DNA from: Podocnemis expansa
Lineage: Eukaryota > Chordata > Testudines > Podocnemididae
Length of the DNA stretch: 64,000 bases
Assembly (NCBI GenBank): GCA_007922195.1
Contig: ML681995.1
Span: forward strand, 14,687,879 to 14,751,878
Direction of reading: 5' to 3'
Shown: positions 53,554 to 64,000 of the stretch, one piece after another
How the letters are laid out: each line of letters begins with the position of its first letter
Position numbering within the stretch: position 1 is the stretch's first letter
Program-made: the position numbers and the translations under genes
The notes under the pieces: generated by a model
Databases searched by the model: none
What the model saw: the letters and a program-made list of their open reading frames with translations, nothing else
Told to the model about the DNA's origin: nothing

Positions 53554-53779
53554 CTATATGTACATCTATAGCGTAACCGAGAAATGTGATTGAGCATGTG
53601 CAGTAGACATACCTAATCTAACTTGATCCAAGCTAGCACAAGCACCAATAACAGTAAAGCCCTGGCAGCATGGGACGTGTCTGATTGAGTGTGCATGCAG
53701 GGTTTAGCTAGATGAAAACTGGGTCTGGTATATCTATGCGTGCTGCATCACACCTCTCTGTTACAATGTAGGCATACCC
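53554..53779. mobile_element. MITE of the GTCTACAC-end class (decayed)
   Basis: The right end, reverse-complemented, is GGGTATGCCTACATTGTAAC and the left end CTATATGTACATC is a diverged partner. The interior AAGCTAGCACAAGCACCAAT and AAAGCCCTGGCAGCATGGGA corresponds to a MITE I know from turtle sequence. The boundaries are approximate. Confidence 0.5.
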
Positions 53780-56246
53780 TTAGAACTTTTCTACGTGGTG
53801 TGTTAGTCTCCAGTAGACACATGTAAATTCTAGTTTAAACTGGGCATTACCAGACCAGTGTGGATCCGGCTGGGGTTCCCCCGAAGTTCCTTGTTGTGCA
53901 TTCACATACTCCCACTACAAACAACACTGCATTAATGTGAATTAAAGAGCTTCTGCTTTGCACTAGTAGGAGCCACACTGGCCTGTTAATGTGGAACAAG
54001 CTAGCATGTTAGTATTTACATTCCTCTAGTATGGCCTAACGAACAGTATGGACTAGTCCTTCATCTAATCTAAGGCATAATTCTCCCCAGGCTTTCCAGC
54101 TAGCTTTGCTCTCCTCACTCTCTTAGAAACTACACCCGGAAAGCCTCTTCCCATTCTGACCAACCAAAGAGACTCAGGAGACCAAGGTTCAATTCTCTGC
54201 TCTACAACTGACTTCCTACATGCACTGTGAGACTTAATGCTCTATAATGACCACTCTTTGTGACGTCAAAATGTTTTGCTTCATTATCTCCTGCTTCAGC
54301 TAGTGCAAGAGAAATAACTCAGAAAGACGCTACACACAGGCATCCTGACAGAGGGGCGGAGGGTTGGTATCAAGAGGGAGCAATTCCCTAGGGGCATGTC
54401 AATTTAAAAGGGCCCAGATGGATGGAAGGATTGATGCATATCCTGCTCTTCTCCACACACTCCCTAAGACCCCCATTACTTGCGCTTATTTATTAGGCAT
54501 CATGTAGGTTCCTGGGCAGCTGAGGATGTGATATCTGCTACACAGCTTCCCAGGTTCAATTTAGTAATCTCCCTGGGGAATCCATGGGAACTATGAACTT
54601 GATGAGTGGATACTACCTCCTCCTTAGTTGTCCTGAAGCCTGCATGGTTCGCAATAAGTAAAAGCTTCCTGCAGAAGCATGCTTTAACCTCAGCTATCTC
54701 TTTCTAGAAGGCCTTTGACTGTTCTGCTGTGGAGCCAGGAATTGTTATCACTGGGCCTGCCTACACAAATAGACTCCATGCCTTATTGTTAGAATTCTCT
54801 CTTGCCTCTTTTGTTTTGAAGAACACACACTTGTAACTCAAACTACCTCTTGTCCATGGTGTTCTATTAGCAATGAAATTACTGGCAAAAATTGAGTTAA
54901 AAATTACATCCATATAAGACCAGGAAGAAAAAAGAGACCAAAAATAGGGTTACCATAGATGAAAAGAGTTACAGAAACTCAAGTCAGCATTTTGTAGAAG
55001 CTGTGTGCTGAGTCTTTTTGCAGTATATTATTCTAATACATTACTCCATTAAAATACACAAAAGAGCATGTTTTAATGATGGAGCCTTTCTTTACATTGC
55101 TTGTAAGGTAAAGGGCTTTAAAAAGACCCAGCTTCCAAATAAAATCATTAAAATCAAAGAGGGTGAAAGTGTGAGTGAAATTTACAGCCTAATTTCAAAC
55201 AGGATCTCCCCTTAAACAATGAATAATAAACAGAGTCCACCTGTTGCTGGACCAGACACAAAGAAATTATTCATTTATTGTAATCCAAAACAGCTGAGTG
55301 ATAGCTCTTCGATTACTCCATTAGCTGATCCTTCCCACTAAGAAAGCAAAGTTTCTTATATCATTGCTTACATTATACTTAACTGAAGAAAGTTATATTT
55401 GGACTATCATTCAAGGCAGCTCCCTAAAGAAATTCCACTTCTTTCATTCTCCCCCTTGTTTTACATAACACAGCCGGTAGTTTCCCTGTTATAGCGCATT
55501 GACCAAATGTCTTTGTGAAAGTGCTAAAGTGCCTGACAGCAGAACAAGCTGTTAAAAGAGGATTCCTCATTCACGCTGGAAAACCCTGTGTTGCTTCACT
55601 ATGTCACTGAGCAGCAGCAGGCTGTCGATTCTTCCTCAGTAAAGCTACCTTTCTCAAAAGTATGTGCTCCAGCAAGGCAAGGAAGTGTGAAGTATAGCAT
55701 ACAATGTTTTTGGTTTATTTTTTCCTCGTATCTTTCCTCCAAAATATTGGTATGATGTATAATCCCTCCCCACTACTTTAACTAAAATGAAATCTTGCTT
55801 ATGAATACAGCAAGAGTTTGAACCAATGCTGGTTGACAAAGCATTAGGACATAGAAACATAAAACTCAGAGAATGGATACCAATTAGCACTTTGGCCACT
55901 AGTCCAGTTCACATATCTGTAGTAACAGCTTGTTTTTCTCTGGGATTTTGGTCACTCATTTCCCACATGACTTTATGTAAATTTGACACTGCCAGTCTGG
56001 AATAGGGCCTCCCATAAGAAAAGTGATTCTTTGGCACTACCTTGTATAATACACCACTGAAGTCTTAATTTAAAATAAATGCTTTTGGAAGTAGGTTACC
56101 TACACCAGTCTCTGTTGGAGTTTTCCTTCACCCTAGTATAGAAGGATGCATGTGGCAGGACTCGAGTTTAATAAGGACATCATCTTCCATAGTTGTTCTT
56201 CAGCATTCATCTCCTTTAGCATACACAAGACCTTGACTGTGACAGG
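53780..56246. other. Unannotated stretch with a weak MIR trace
   Basis: At about 54165-54250, CAGGAGACCAAGGTTCAATT and TCTGCTCTACAACTGAC resemble an MIR core. At about 54350-54415 a short GC-richer GAGGGAGCAATTCCCTAGGGGC piece resembles part of a GC-rich turtle repeat. No gene is supported. Confidence 0.35.
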
Positions 56247-56254
56247 GCTTAATC

Positions 56255-56446
56255 TAGGGGTCTCAAACTCAAATCACCATGAGGGCTGCATGAGGACTAG
56301 CACAGGGCTGCATGAGGACTGGTACGTTAGCCCAAGGGCCTCACTGCTGAAACCTTTTCATACAACAATATTGCAAATGTCAGTAATGACAGTGTTATTG
56401 CAGGCTGCAGGAAGCAGCTTTAGGGGCTGCGTGTTTGAGACCCCTG
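56255..56446. mobile_element. hAT-type MITE (192 bp) with perfect 8-bp target duplication
   Basis: The ends are TAGGGGTCTCAAACTC and, reverse-complemented, CAGGGGTCTCAAACACG. GCTTAATC is repeated perfectly at 56247-56254 and 56447-56454. The first base of the left end has changed from C to T. No coding sequence. Confidence 0.92.
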
Positions 56447-56576
56447 GCTTAATCTGAATCAGCAGGAATTTCTTCTGGTTTCTTTGATGGCCTTCAGATC
56501 AGAGCCTATCTGAAAACTGGAACATAAGACATAACTATGTTGTATAATCCTTTTCATAAAGTTATCAAGATCCATT

Positions 56577-57235
56577 TTATCATAGAATCATAGGGTTGGA
56601 AGGGACCTCATGAGGTCATCTAGTCCAATGCCCTGCTAAAAGTAGGACCATTCCCACTAAATCCTCCCAGCCAGGGTTTTGTCTAACCAGGCCTTAAATG
56701 TTTCCAAAGATGAAGGTTCCACCACCTCCCTAGGTAACCTATTCCAGTTTTTCCTAATATCCAGCTTAGACTGTCCCGGCTGCAGCTTGAAACCATTGCT
56801 CCTTGTTTTGAGAACAGCCTACCTCCCTCGTCTTTGGAGCACCCCTTCAGGTAGTTGAATGTTGATATCAGATCCCCCCTCAGACTCTCATCTGCAGGCT
56901 AACTAAGCCCAGTTCCTTCAGTCTCTCCATGTAAGTCATGTGCCCCAACCTCCTAATCATTTCTGTTGCCCTCCGCTGGACTTTCCTAATTTGTCCACAT
57001 CCTTTCTGTAGCAGAGAGCCCAAAACTGGACACAGAATGCCAGATGTGGCTTCACCAGTGCTGAACAGAGGGGAATAATCACATCCCTCAATCTGCTGGT
57101 AGTACTCCTACTGATACAGCCCATTATGCTATTGGCCTTTTTGGCAACAAGAGTACATTGTTGACTCATATCCATCTTCCCATCAACCATAACCCCCAAG
57201 TCCTTTTCTACAGTGCTGCTACTTAGAACTATTTT
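56577..57235 (-). pseudogene. CR1 LINE 3' part with broken ORF2 end
   Basis: The classic CR1 terminus is at the left (ATCATAGAATCATAGGGTTG, GGAAGGGACCTCATGAGGTC on plus). On the minus strand, an 81-codon frame at 56957-57199 carries the CR1 RT C-terminal segment: LGVMVD-like start, MDMSQQCTLVAKKANSIMG and LVKPHLAFCVQFWA. The frame is broken further 3'. The copy ends on the right near 57235 (5' truncation). It is less diverged than the CR1 at 49051. Confidence 0.92.
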
Positions 57236-57515
57236 ACAGAGAGTTCAGTTGTTTGTCTTGTACTCCTATTTGGGAGGCTGTTTCATAACCTCAGTCGTCT
57301 GATGGTTAGACACTTTCTTCTAATTTTCAGCTGACTTCAAAGTCACGGCCAGTTTATACTCATTTGTTCTTAGGTTAGCTTTGTCCTTTTGCTTCTATAG
57401 ATCTTCTTCATCCCATGTGTTTATCACCCCTCACCCACTCAGTGTAATGATAGAGAGCAATCACATTCTTTAGTTGACTTTATTGTTTTAGCTTAAATAA
57501 GATTAAGGTCTCTTA

Positions 57516-57707
57516 GACTCTTTCTATACTTTGAGATGGAGATAAAAATCGCACTTGGAGGAGACTTACCCATGCTAGCTCTAACCAAGCTAGGATGCTA
57601 AAAAGAGAGTGTAGCTGGCATAGTGTGAACAATGGTATGTGAGAACTAGCATAGTATGAATCTTTGACCCAGAATTTACACCTCCAGTTGAAAGTGTAGA
57701 CGTACCC
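57516..57707. mobile_element. MITE of the GTACGTCTACACTTT class (decayed)
   Basis: The right end, reverse-complemented, is GGGTACGTCTACACTTTCAA. The left end GACTCTTTCTATACTTTGAG is its diverged partner. Internal GAGGAGACTTACCCATGCTA and ACCAAGCTAGGATGCTAAAA correspond to the arms of a known turtle MITE that normally has a longer GC-rich centre, here lost. No clean target duplication. Confidence 0.6.
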
Positions 57708-58279
57708 TATGTCTTCTTTAGTAAAATTGTTATTTGTAGAGAGAACCTAAGGGACAGACGTGCTTCTTACTGAGCCCTTTATTATACAAGTAGCTTCACT
57801 CGCTGAAATGGGACCATATGGGTACCAACTCATCCATGTAAGTGTTATATAATCTAGCCCTCAGACATACCTTAGTTAAGACTGTAAAGAGGACTGGAAA
57901 CTCCAGACTCATAAGCTGTTAGTTATAGAGAATTATTAGGGAAGATTAATCAGATAGAAAAGTACAGTTTTGTGAGGAACCACCATCATGGTTGAATATG
58001 GAAATGAAAAAGTGCTAAAACTGGGAAAATTGCTGACCTGGGCCCCAGGCCACAATATGCCCTGAGATTTGGCCCTTCCATCCCTTGCTCTCTGATGATT
58101 CTCTTTGAGCTGGATTATGAACCACTGCAGCTTCCTATCTTTATAGTTAGGCTGAGACTGGGAGCACAGGATGTTCAGCAGGCCTGCTTTCCAGATGAAA
58201 TTCTGAGCATAGCTGACTTTTTATTAGCTGGCTAGTTGGCCTCCTCCCTGCTGCCACCTGGATTGGGAGATGCTCAATC
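57708..58279. other. Unannotated sequence
   Basis: No recognised feature. Confidence 0.4.
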
Positions 58280-58287
58280 ATCTAGAC

Positions 58288-60589
58288 CAGACGTGGCCAA
58301 ACTGTGGCTCGTGAGCCGCATGCCGCTCTTTAAAGAAAAATTGCAGCTCCGGGGAGAGCGCAGCAGGGAAGGGAGGCATAGTGGGAGACAGGGGTGAGAA
58401 ATTTGCAGTGGTCGGGGATAGCAGAGAGGTGGTGGCATCGTGAGAGCCGGCAGCGGAGGAGCAGCGTTGTGAGAGCCCGCAGGGAAAAAGCAGCCTGGTC
58501 AGAGCAGGGAAGGGAGGGGAGGAGCAGGACTGAGAAAGCCCGCAGAGGAGGGGTGGCATTGTGAGAGTGGCAGGGAAAAGCAAGCCATCAGTTAGGTGGA
58601 AGGACAAGCACTCAGACCAAGTAACTGCCAGATTCTACAGTTTACCCACACAATATTAATTCTACCCTCCTTGTTTGTGTGCATTATGATACAGTCTTTA
58701 ATTACATCAGTGCATGATTTTTTAAATACTTTTCTTTGTTTATATTGTTTTCTGGGTAAATATTTTTAAAACTGGCAACATAAATTTATCAAAAAGTCCA
58801 CAACGAACTACTGATAAGTGATGATAATTAGCAATTTAAACCTGAAAAGGAATTGTAAATTAATTTCCTTTTTTGAAAATCACCTGGCATTTCCAGATAT
58901 TGTAATATAATGCAAAACTATTTCTCTTGTATTTCTATTTTGAGAATTAAATAAGAATCATCAGAAATGACTGAAAATTGACACAAGTGTTACATCCAAA
59001 ACCACTGACTACTGGCAAAAGGTTATTCAAAAACCCCTCTGTTTAAAAAATGTTACAAGTACTTATTATAGATCATGGTTAATTTTCAGTGTGCAAAATG
59101 ATGTAGACTTAAGATAGACCACCACAGCTGAAAACTGGCTTTAGAAAAAAATTCCTTAAGTCCATTGAACAAGTATGCCTGAGACATCAGTATGTCATCT
59201 GTTTACAGAAGGAACTGCTAGCACATTTATTTTATAAGAAAATTTTAGTTAATATAACTAAGTCAATTACCAAGATAATTTACATTCACTGCAAAGTTCA
59301 ACAGCAGCACTATCCTTCTACTGATTAAATAGCATTCAACATGTATTAATTCTCCTTTGTTATATACCAGTAGTCAAAATCCATTTATATTTCAGTGCAG
59401 TCTTCATGAATGACTCTATGGGTACCTGAGCCCATTAGACGAGAGTAATTGCTGTGAAGGGCTGAGGATGGAAAATTGTGTTGTAAGCTTTCTGAAAAAA
59501 ATCTCTCACCAATAAAGATTTTACTTTGTATTATAAAAACCAAATATTGATATTTAGAATTTATACAGGTCCTGACCCCAAACTGAATAAACTCAATGGG
59601 ATTTTTTCCATAGTACCTTCTGTGTATGGACTCCAAAGCACTTACTGAAACAGGCTCTGATCTTGCACTTTCTGTCCCCCTAAATTCTCATTGATCTGTT
59701 GTGATTCTGAACAGTTGAAAAGGTGTCCCTGTGTGCATCTCTTCACAGGATTAAGATGAGAGCAGTATTTTCCCTTACTATAACTCTCATTTTAAAATTA
59801 ATTGTGTCTGAGTCCTCAGACTTTTTGTCTTCACTGTCCATGAGTATTTTAGTGAATAAGTTTACTGGCAGAAGTATTGGCAGGGAAGTGGGGGCATGGT
59901 AGGTGCCAGGATGGGGGTGGGAGGCAGAAGTGTGGCATGGTTGGGGAGAGCAGAGAAGCAGCAACGTGGCAAGAGACGGCAGAGAAGCAGCAATGGAGGG
60001 GTGGGGGAGGGAAGCGTGACATGGTCAGAGAAGCCATAGCATATTTAGATTTTCTCATAGGCCCTAATGCAGCATACTTGTTGTTAAAATAAAATCATGT
60101 TTTACAAGTCCTAAACATGATGTGGAATACTAAGAAATGAAAATACAAAGGAGAAAAGTATAAAACTGAACATAGATTACTTTCAATTTTTGGCACAACT
60201 CACTGCTGTGCAGCATCGTATTCCACTATGAAATTCAAAACATTGTGCAATACTTAGAGATCAGCATCTCAGAGAGCTTTTACCTGCTGCACTGACAAGT
60301 TACTGCCCAGATTTTTAAAAAAACTTGCCACAAGCCACTACATCTAGCAACAATTAAATTTTTACTGTATAGGCCTAGTTTTATGGTAATCTTAAATAAT
60401 TATTAGAATCTGACATTAGTGGATCAATATTTGCCCCATTTTTATGATAAAATTAAAGTGCACAATGAATTTTAAGCTCAGTAATTTTGGACTAGGTAAA
60501 AATATGTGGTTATATGCCTCAGTGCAGCTCTCGAAGGTTTAATAATCGACTTGTGTGGCTCTTGAGTTCTGTAAGTTTGGCCACCCCTG
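58288..60589. mobile_element. Non-autonomous hAT element (2302 bp) with perfect 8-bp target duplication
   Basis: The ends are CAGACGTGGCCAAACT and, reverse-complemented, CAGGGGTGGCCAAACTTA; further inside, both arms contain GAGCC-CA motifs. ATCTAGAC is repeated perfectly at 58280-58287 and 60590-60597. The interior has two GC-rich imperfect tandem zones, 58350-58600 and 59868-60030, both built of GGCAG/AGAGCAG/GGGA words. Between them are about 1.25 kb of AT-rich sequence with no frame above about 85 codons. No hAT transposase motif was recognised, so it is non-autonomous. Confidence 0.9.
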
Positions 60590-60621
60590 ATCTAGACAGC
60601 CCTGAGGGCCTGTTTAAGTTA

Positions 60622-61225
60622 TGTCAGTGTAACTCTTTTGCCAGGGAGAGATGGCAGAGCAAGGGCTGGGTTCTATATCTAGCAGTTTCCAAATAATGTT
60701 ACAACATCACCTGGCTTGAGCCCCCAGCCAGTCTCCTGGGAAATCATACACTATTCCCTAGCCACCCTAGAGGGGTAATGCTTCCTCACTTGCAATCACA
60801 AGTCTGAGTGTAGTCCATAGAACTTTTAATGGCAGCATAAAAGAATGTATAGACGCAATATCAAGAATCAATGCAGGATGGGATTCCCACAAAACCCAGT
60901 GCAGCACTCATTCCACCCCAGTGTATGGAGAGAATGTTCCTCACTTCTCCATTACCCTCATACTGACCATCATAGTGGCCATCATAGTTTGAGTATCCAC
61001 CTCAACTGTGGGGAGGCCCTCAGCCCTCCCTTCCAGTTGCCTTCTGCCACCACTGGATCTGTCCACACCACCATTTGCTGGCTCCGCCCACTGGTTGCCA
61101 GCATTGCCTGCTGGGCCCTCTTCAGTGATTTCAGCTCTTAGAAAGGATCTCCATTCTCAGTGATTTCAGCTCCAGATTTCAGGACACCACAGACAGTTCC
61201 TCTGATCAAAACAACAAAAAGACTA
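60622..61225. repeat. Unclassified interspersed repeat, copy 2
   Basis: Second copy of the repeat at 39205-40430, here without the MITE and without the 87-bp tandem. Shared landmarks: GGGCTGGGTTCTATATCTAG, TTTCCAAATAATGTTACA, CATAGAACTTTTAATGG, GGCTCCGCCCACTGGTTGCC and two copies of TCAGTGATTTCAGCTC. It begins about 30 bp after the target duplication of the hAT that ends at 60589. Possible solo LTR; class unproven. Confidence 0.7.
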
Positions 61226-62785
61226 CATGAAGAGATGAGTTGCCCCCCTATTTGGCTGTTAAGCACAAGAAGTGCTCAGTGTCTAGACCTGCCTTACATC
61301 AGCTTCAAAAGACTTGCCCCTGGACCACTGTGATATCAAGAATCTCTACTGCCTGGGCCGGCACATCCATCCTACCTGCAGTCATGGTCCAAACTTGCAG
61401 GGGGCCCTCAGAACATAGCCTTACAGCTATCTTTCCTAGTGCCTACATTGGAGGAATCCTGCCCAGCAGGTGCATGGGTTCTAGGGCTCCTTCACATAAC
61501 TTGGATCTAGAATGGGGATGAAGATGTCAGCTCATATTTCTGGGAGACCCATCAAGTTTGCTAGTTTACTATTTTCATCTTCTTTTCCAGTAAGTCCATT
61601 CTTATTTTAAGATGGGATTGTTTATTTTATTTTAGCAAGCTCCTGTTACAATATTCCTACACAAATTCAAGACTGTAGATTTTCCCATTAATTACTAATA
61701 ATTGTGAGCCCAGTATAATGCTTACTTTTTTAGTATTTTTCTTGTTTGGTTAACAAAAGGTATATTTGGTTCAACATTTGGTATAAATGTATGGGGTTTT
61801 GAAAACAGCCTCTTTAAAAATAATCCTGTAAACCAAACATTTTTATCATAAATAGTTTTCAAAATCATATTGTTTTTCCTATTGAAAACCCAAATTATGT
61901 TAATGGAAAATTAAAAACAAAAACTGGAAAAAGTAATTGTCATTTTTTTTCCCAGCTAGTTTGAGGCAATAGATCATTATCTCTAGCTGTTATATCTGAT
62001 AAACTTGAAGCACAGGCCTGTGTGCAGCTTTGGATTCAAAAACTGAATCACTAATGACATGTTTCCAGTCCTCAATAAAGGCTTGACTGGAAAAGACTGT
62101 CTCAAAACAGATTTTTTGTTGTTTCATATCATAGAAGCAGAGAGAAGGATGAGTTCTTCAAGAAATACAAAGTTAAGCCTTGCCAAAATTGTGTTTATGC
62201 CCTTAAAAAGGATTGTGCTTCCAGCTTGCTCTGGATCTCAGTTTGGACACGTCTTCTTGGCCAAACCCTCAGAAGTTTGCTCCTTCAAAAGATTTTTTTT
62301 GTTTTATTTTAATAAAACTTATTTTATTAAAACTGTTTTAAATAATAAAGCTGATTCTGGTATTTAACTAGGAAATACATTTGGCAAAAGCAACATAAAA
62401 GAACTGAAGTGAAGAACAATATGGCACCGAAATCTCTAATAAACAATGCATTTACAGTGGGGTTTTCAAAAGCACTCTGTATTGGCCTAACTCTGCTCCC
62501 ACTGGGTGGGTCTACTACAAGGCTCCCAGCCTAGATAAACAGGCCTGTGATAGCAGGGCTTGTATTAGAACACTAAAAATAGCTGTTTTGATGTTCTGAG
62601 CAAAGGGTGCGGGTGGACTTGAGGGCTCCAACCTGAACTTAATCTGTCTACCCACACTGGGAAGCCTACTCCTGGCTGCAGTGTAAACATCCCCTCTAAG
62701 GTGAATGGGAGCTTTTCAGCAGACTTCAATGGGTGCAGGAGAAGAGGGAGCACTTTCCCCACCTTTACTAATCTCACATTTCTGT
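61226..62785. other. Unannotated sequence
   Basis: No gene or classifiable repeat supported. Frames near 61240 (93 codons) and 62059 (102 codons) have no recognisable motif. Confidence 0.4.
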
Positions 62786-62793
62786 GGCATGGT

Positions 62794-63384
62794 CAAGGGT
62801 TAAAGTATAATTTGGTAAGCCCCAGAACCCTCCTAAATTGGTGGCAACCCCTCATGCCAGTGCAGGCCCCCCTCATGCCGGCGTGGGCCTCCCTCGCGCA
62901 CCTCAGCTTCTGACCCTTAAAATGTCTGCCCCCCACCTCAGCTCCTGCCACGCACATGCCTGCCTCCTACTCCAGCTCCTGTTCTCACCTTCCCCCACTT
63001 TTCCTGCCTATCATGGGGAGGGGCCCCGGCCTGGACTGAGGCTTTGGCCAAGAGCCTGGTCTCACTGAGCACGTTCAGAGCTTCTGAGCATGCTCAGTGA
63101 GACCAGACTGGGGGTGGAGTTTTTAGAACTCCCTCCCCTGCCTAGTGCAGCAGAACACTGTTCTGGGGGCTTGCTATTTTTAGGGGCTCAGCCTTCTGGC
63201 TGCTAAAAACAGAAAATGGATCTAGAATACTACCTTCTGGGGCCTATTATTTTTAAATGGTGGGCCTCAGAACGCACCATTCCAGCTCCATTTTCTATTT
63301 TTAGGGGCCCCAGAACGCTGAGTCCTTAAAAAATAGTGGGCCCTGGAACTGAGTTCCACCACATTCTGGCTTGCTTTAACCCTG
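62794..63384. mobile_element. hAT-type element (591 bp) with 8-bp target duplication and internal hairpin
   Basis: The ends are CAAGGGTTAAAGTATAA and, reverse-complemented, CAGGGTTAAAGCAAGCC. The flanks are GGCATGGT (62786-62793) and GGCATGTT (63385-63392), seven of eight matching. The interior is GC-rich in its first half and has a hairpin at 63056-63106, followed by several mutually inverted GGGGCC/TATTTTTA blocks around 63165-63330. No transposase frame. Confidence 0.85.
63056..63106. repeat. Hairpin, 23-bp arms
   Basis: The left arm 63056-63078 and right arm 63084-63106 pair at 21 of 23 positions across a 5-nt loop (AGCTT). It is located inside the 62794-63384 hAT. Confidence 0.93.
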
Positions 63385-63392
63385 GGCATGTT

Positions 63393-64000
63393 GAGGTGAA
63401 TAGAAGCATCTGTTTTCACTTGTCATTGAACTTGCATCACCTTCAGCCATGTGGCATATTACCAAATGCTTGAAGTTTGTTTCATGTCTAATAGCATGTC
63501 TTTCTCTGAAAGCTTGTCAGACCAGGTGTTTGCGTCTCCCCAGGTTTGTAGTCATATCTGGAAAAATGATAATTATAGTTATTTCCCTCAGAAATGGATG
63601 TCCTGTGATGCTCGTGAGGATTGTCGCGAACCCATTCATATTCTATTATGAATGAGTCTATTATTAACCGTGATTCATTTTTTATTTAAGGCCTCTTTCA
63701 AGCTGATGCTATCTATGAATGAGTGGCATTCCAGCAATCTAACACAAGACTTATGCAGCAAGTCACATTTTGAGAACTTAAGCAATGAAGAGAACTTTTG
63801 AGTGCTCTCTGCACAGGGATGAAAGTCCACTTCATTTTTTGATGCAGAGAGAGATTGTATGTGCATACATCCAGCACAACTTCCTAACAAGCTGTACTGT
63901 AAAACAAACTATTTTTAAAAAATCAATTTCTGTTTCTTTCTGGGTTGTGCACAATTTTATTCTTCTTTTGTCCTAGCTGGTTACGGTAGCTCCCTGGAGG
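63393..64000. other. Unannotated sequence to window end
   Basis: No recognised gene or repeat. Confidence 0.4.

Overview
This 64 kb window looks like non-coding, repeat-rich DNA from a reptile, most probably a cryptodiran turtle. The repeat content supports this. There are several CR1 LINE pieces, and a tRNA(Lys)-like SINE that ends in a CR1-type tail at 14841-14952, which is the arrangement described for hidden-necked turtles. There are also many 5'-truncated Penelope-like (PLE) retroelements, and many short non-autonomous DNA transposons whose ends read GGCTATGTCTACAC or GGCTGTGTTCACAC. Species is not resolvable by eye. I found no host protein-coding gene, tRNA gene, rRNA gene or CpG-island promoter that I can support. 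The long open frames are either in transposable elements or are GC-rich chance frames.

Layout. 1-12.4 kb: a PLE tail running into a 400-base assembly gap, a GC-rich repeat, a local duplication of about 93 bp (3237-3329 and 4921-5012), a pogo/Tigger-type MITE (6394-6702), rearranged PLE copies (9121-9545, 11555-12010) and the first palindrome-rich MITE (12031-12393). 12.6-27.5 kb: sparse, with two hAT-like elements, a 123-bp MITE, the SINE, a GC-rich repeat, an MIR and microsatellites. 27.5-41.9 kb: densely layered, with four MITEs built from TTTCGAAA-type palindromes (three with clean 3-bp target duplications), a 289-bp hAT MITE with an 8-bp target duplication, two inverted PLE insertions with 13-bp and 8-bp target duplications, a CR1 piece, an unclassified repeat interrupted by a MITE, and the most complete PLE (GIY-YIG endonuclease region, 40605-41835, minus strand). 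43-57 kb: GC-rich repeat, MIR, two older CR1 copies carrying later PLE and hAT insertions, a broken non-LTR retrotransposon RT tail (51183-51863), a MITE with a PLE fragment inside it, and a classic CR1 3' half (56577-57235). 57.5-64 kb: a 2.3-kb non-autonomous hAT with a perfect 8-bp target duplication (58288-60589), a second copy of the unclassified repeat (60622-61225), and a 591-bp hAT with an internal hairpin (62794-63384).

Nothing here acts as a gene pathway. The interest lies in how the elements are built and stacked. Three PLE insertions consist of two inverted outward-facing tails; two are bounded by clear single target duplications and the third by an imperfect one. A MITE family keeps a subterminal hairpin whose two arms co-vary between copies. 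One MITE insertion can be checked against an empty copy of the same host repeat 21 kb away. All family names are pattern recognition from memory and have not been confirmed by database search.
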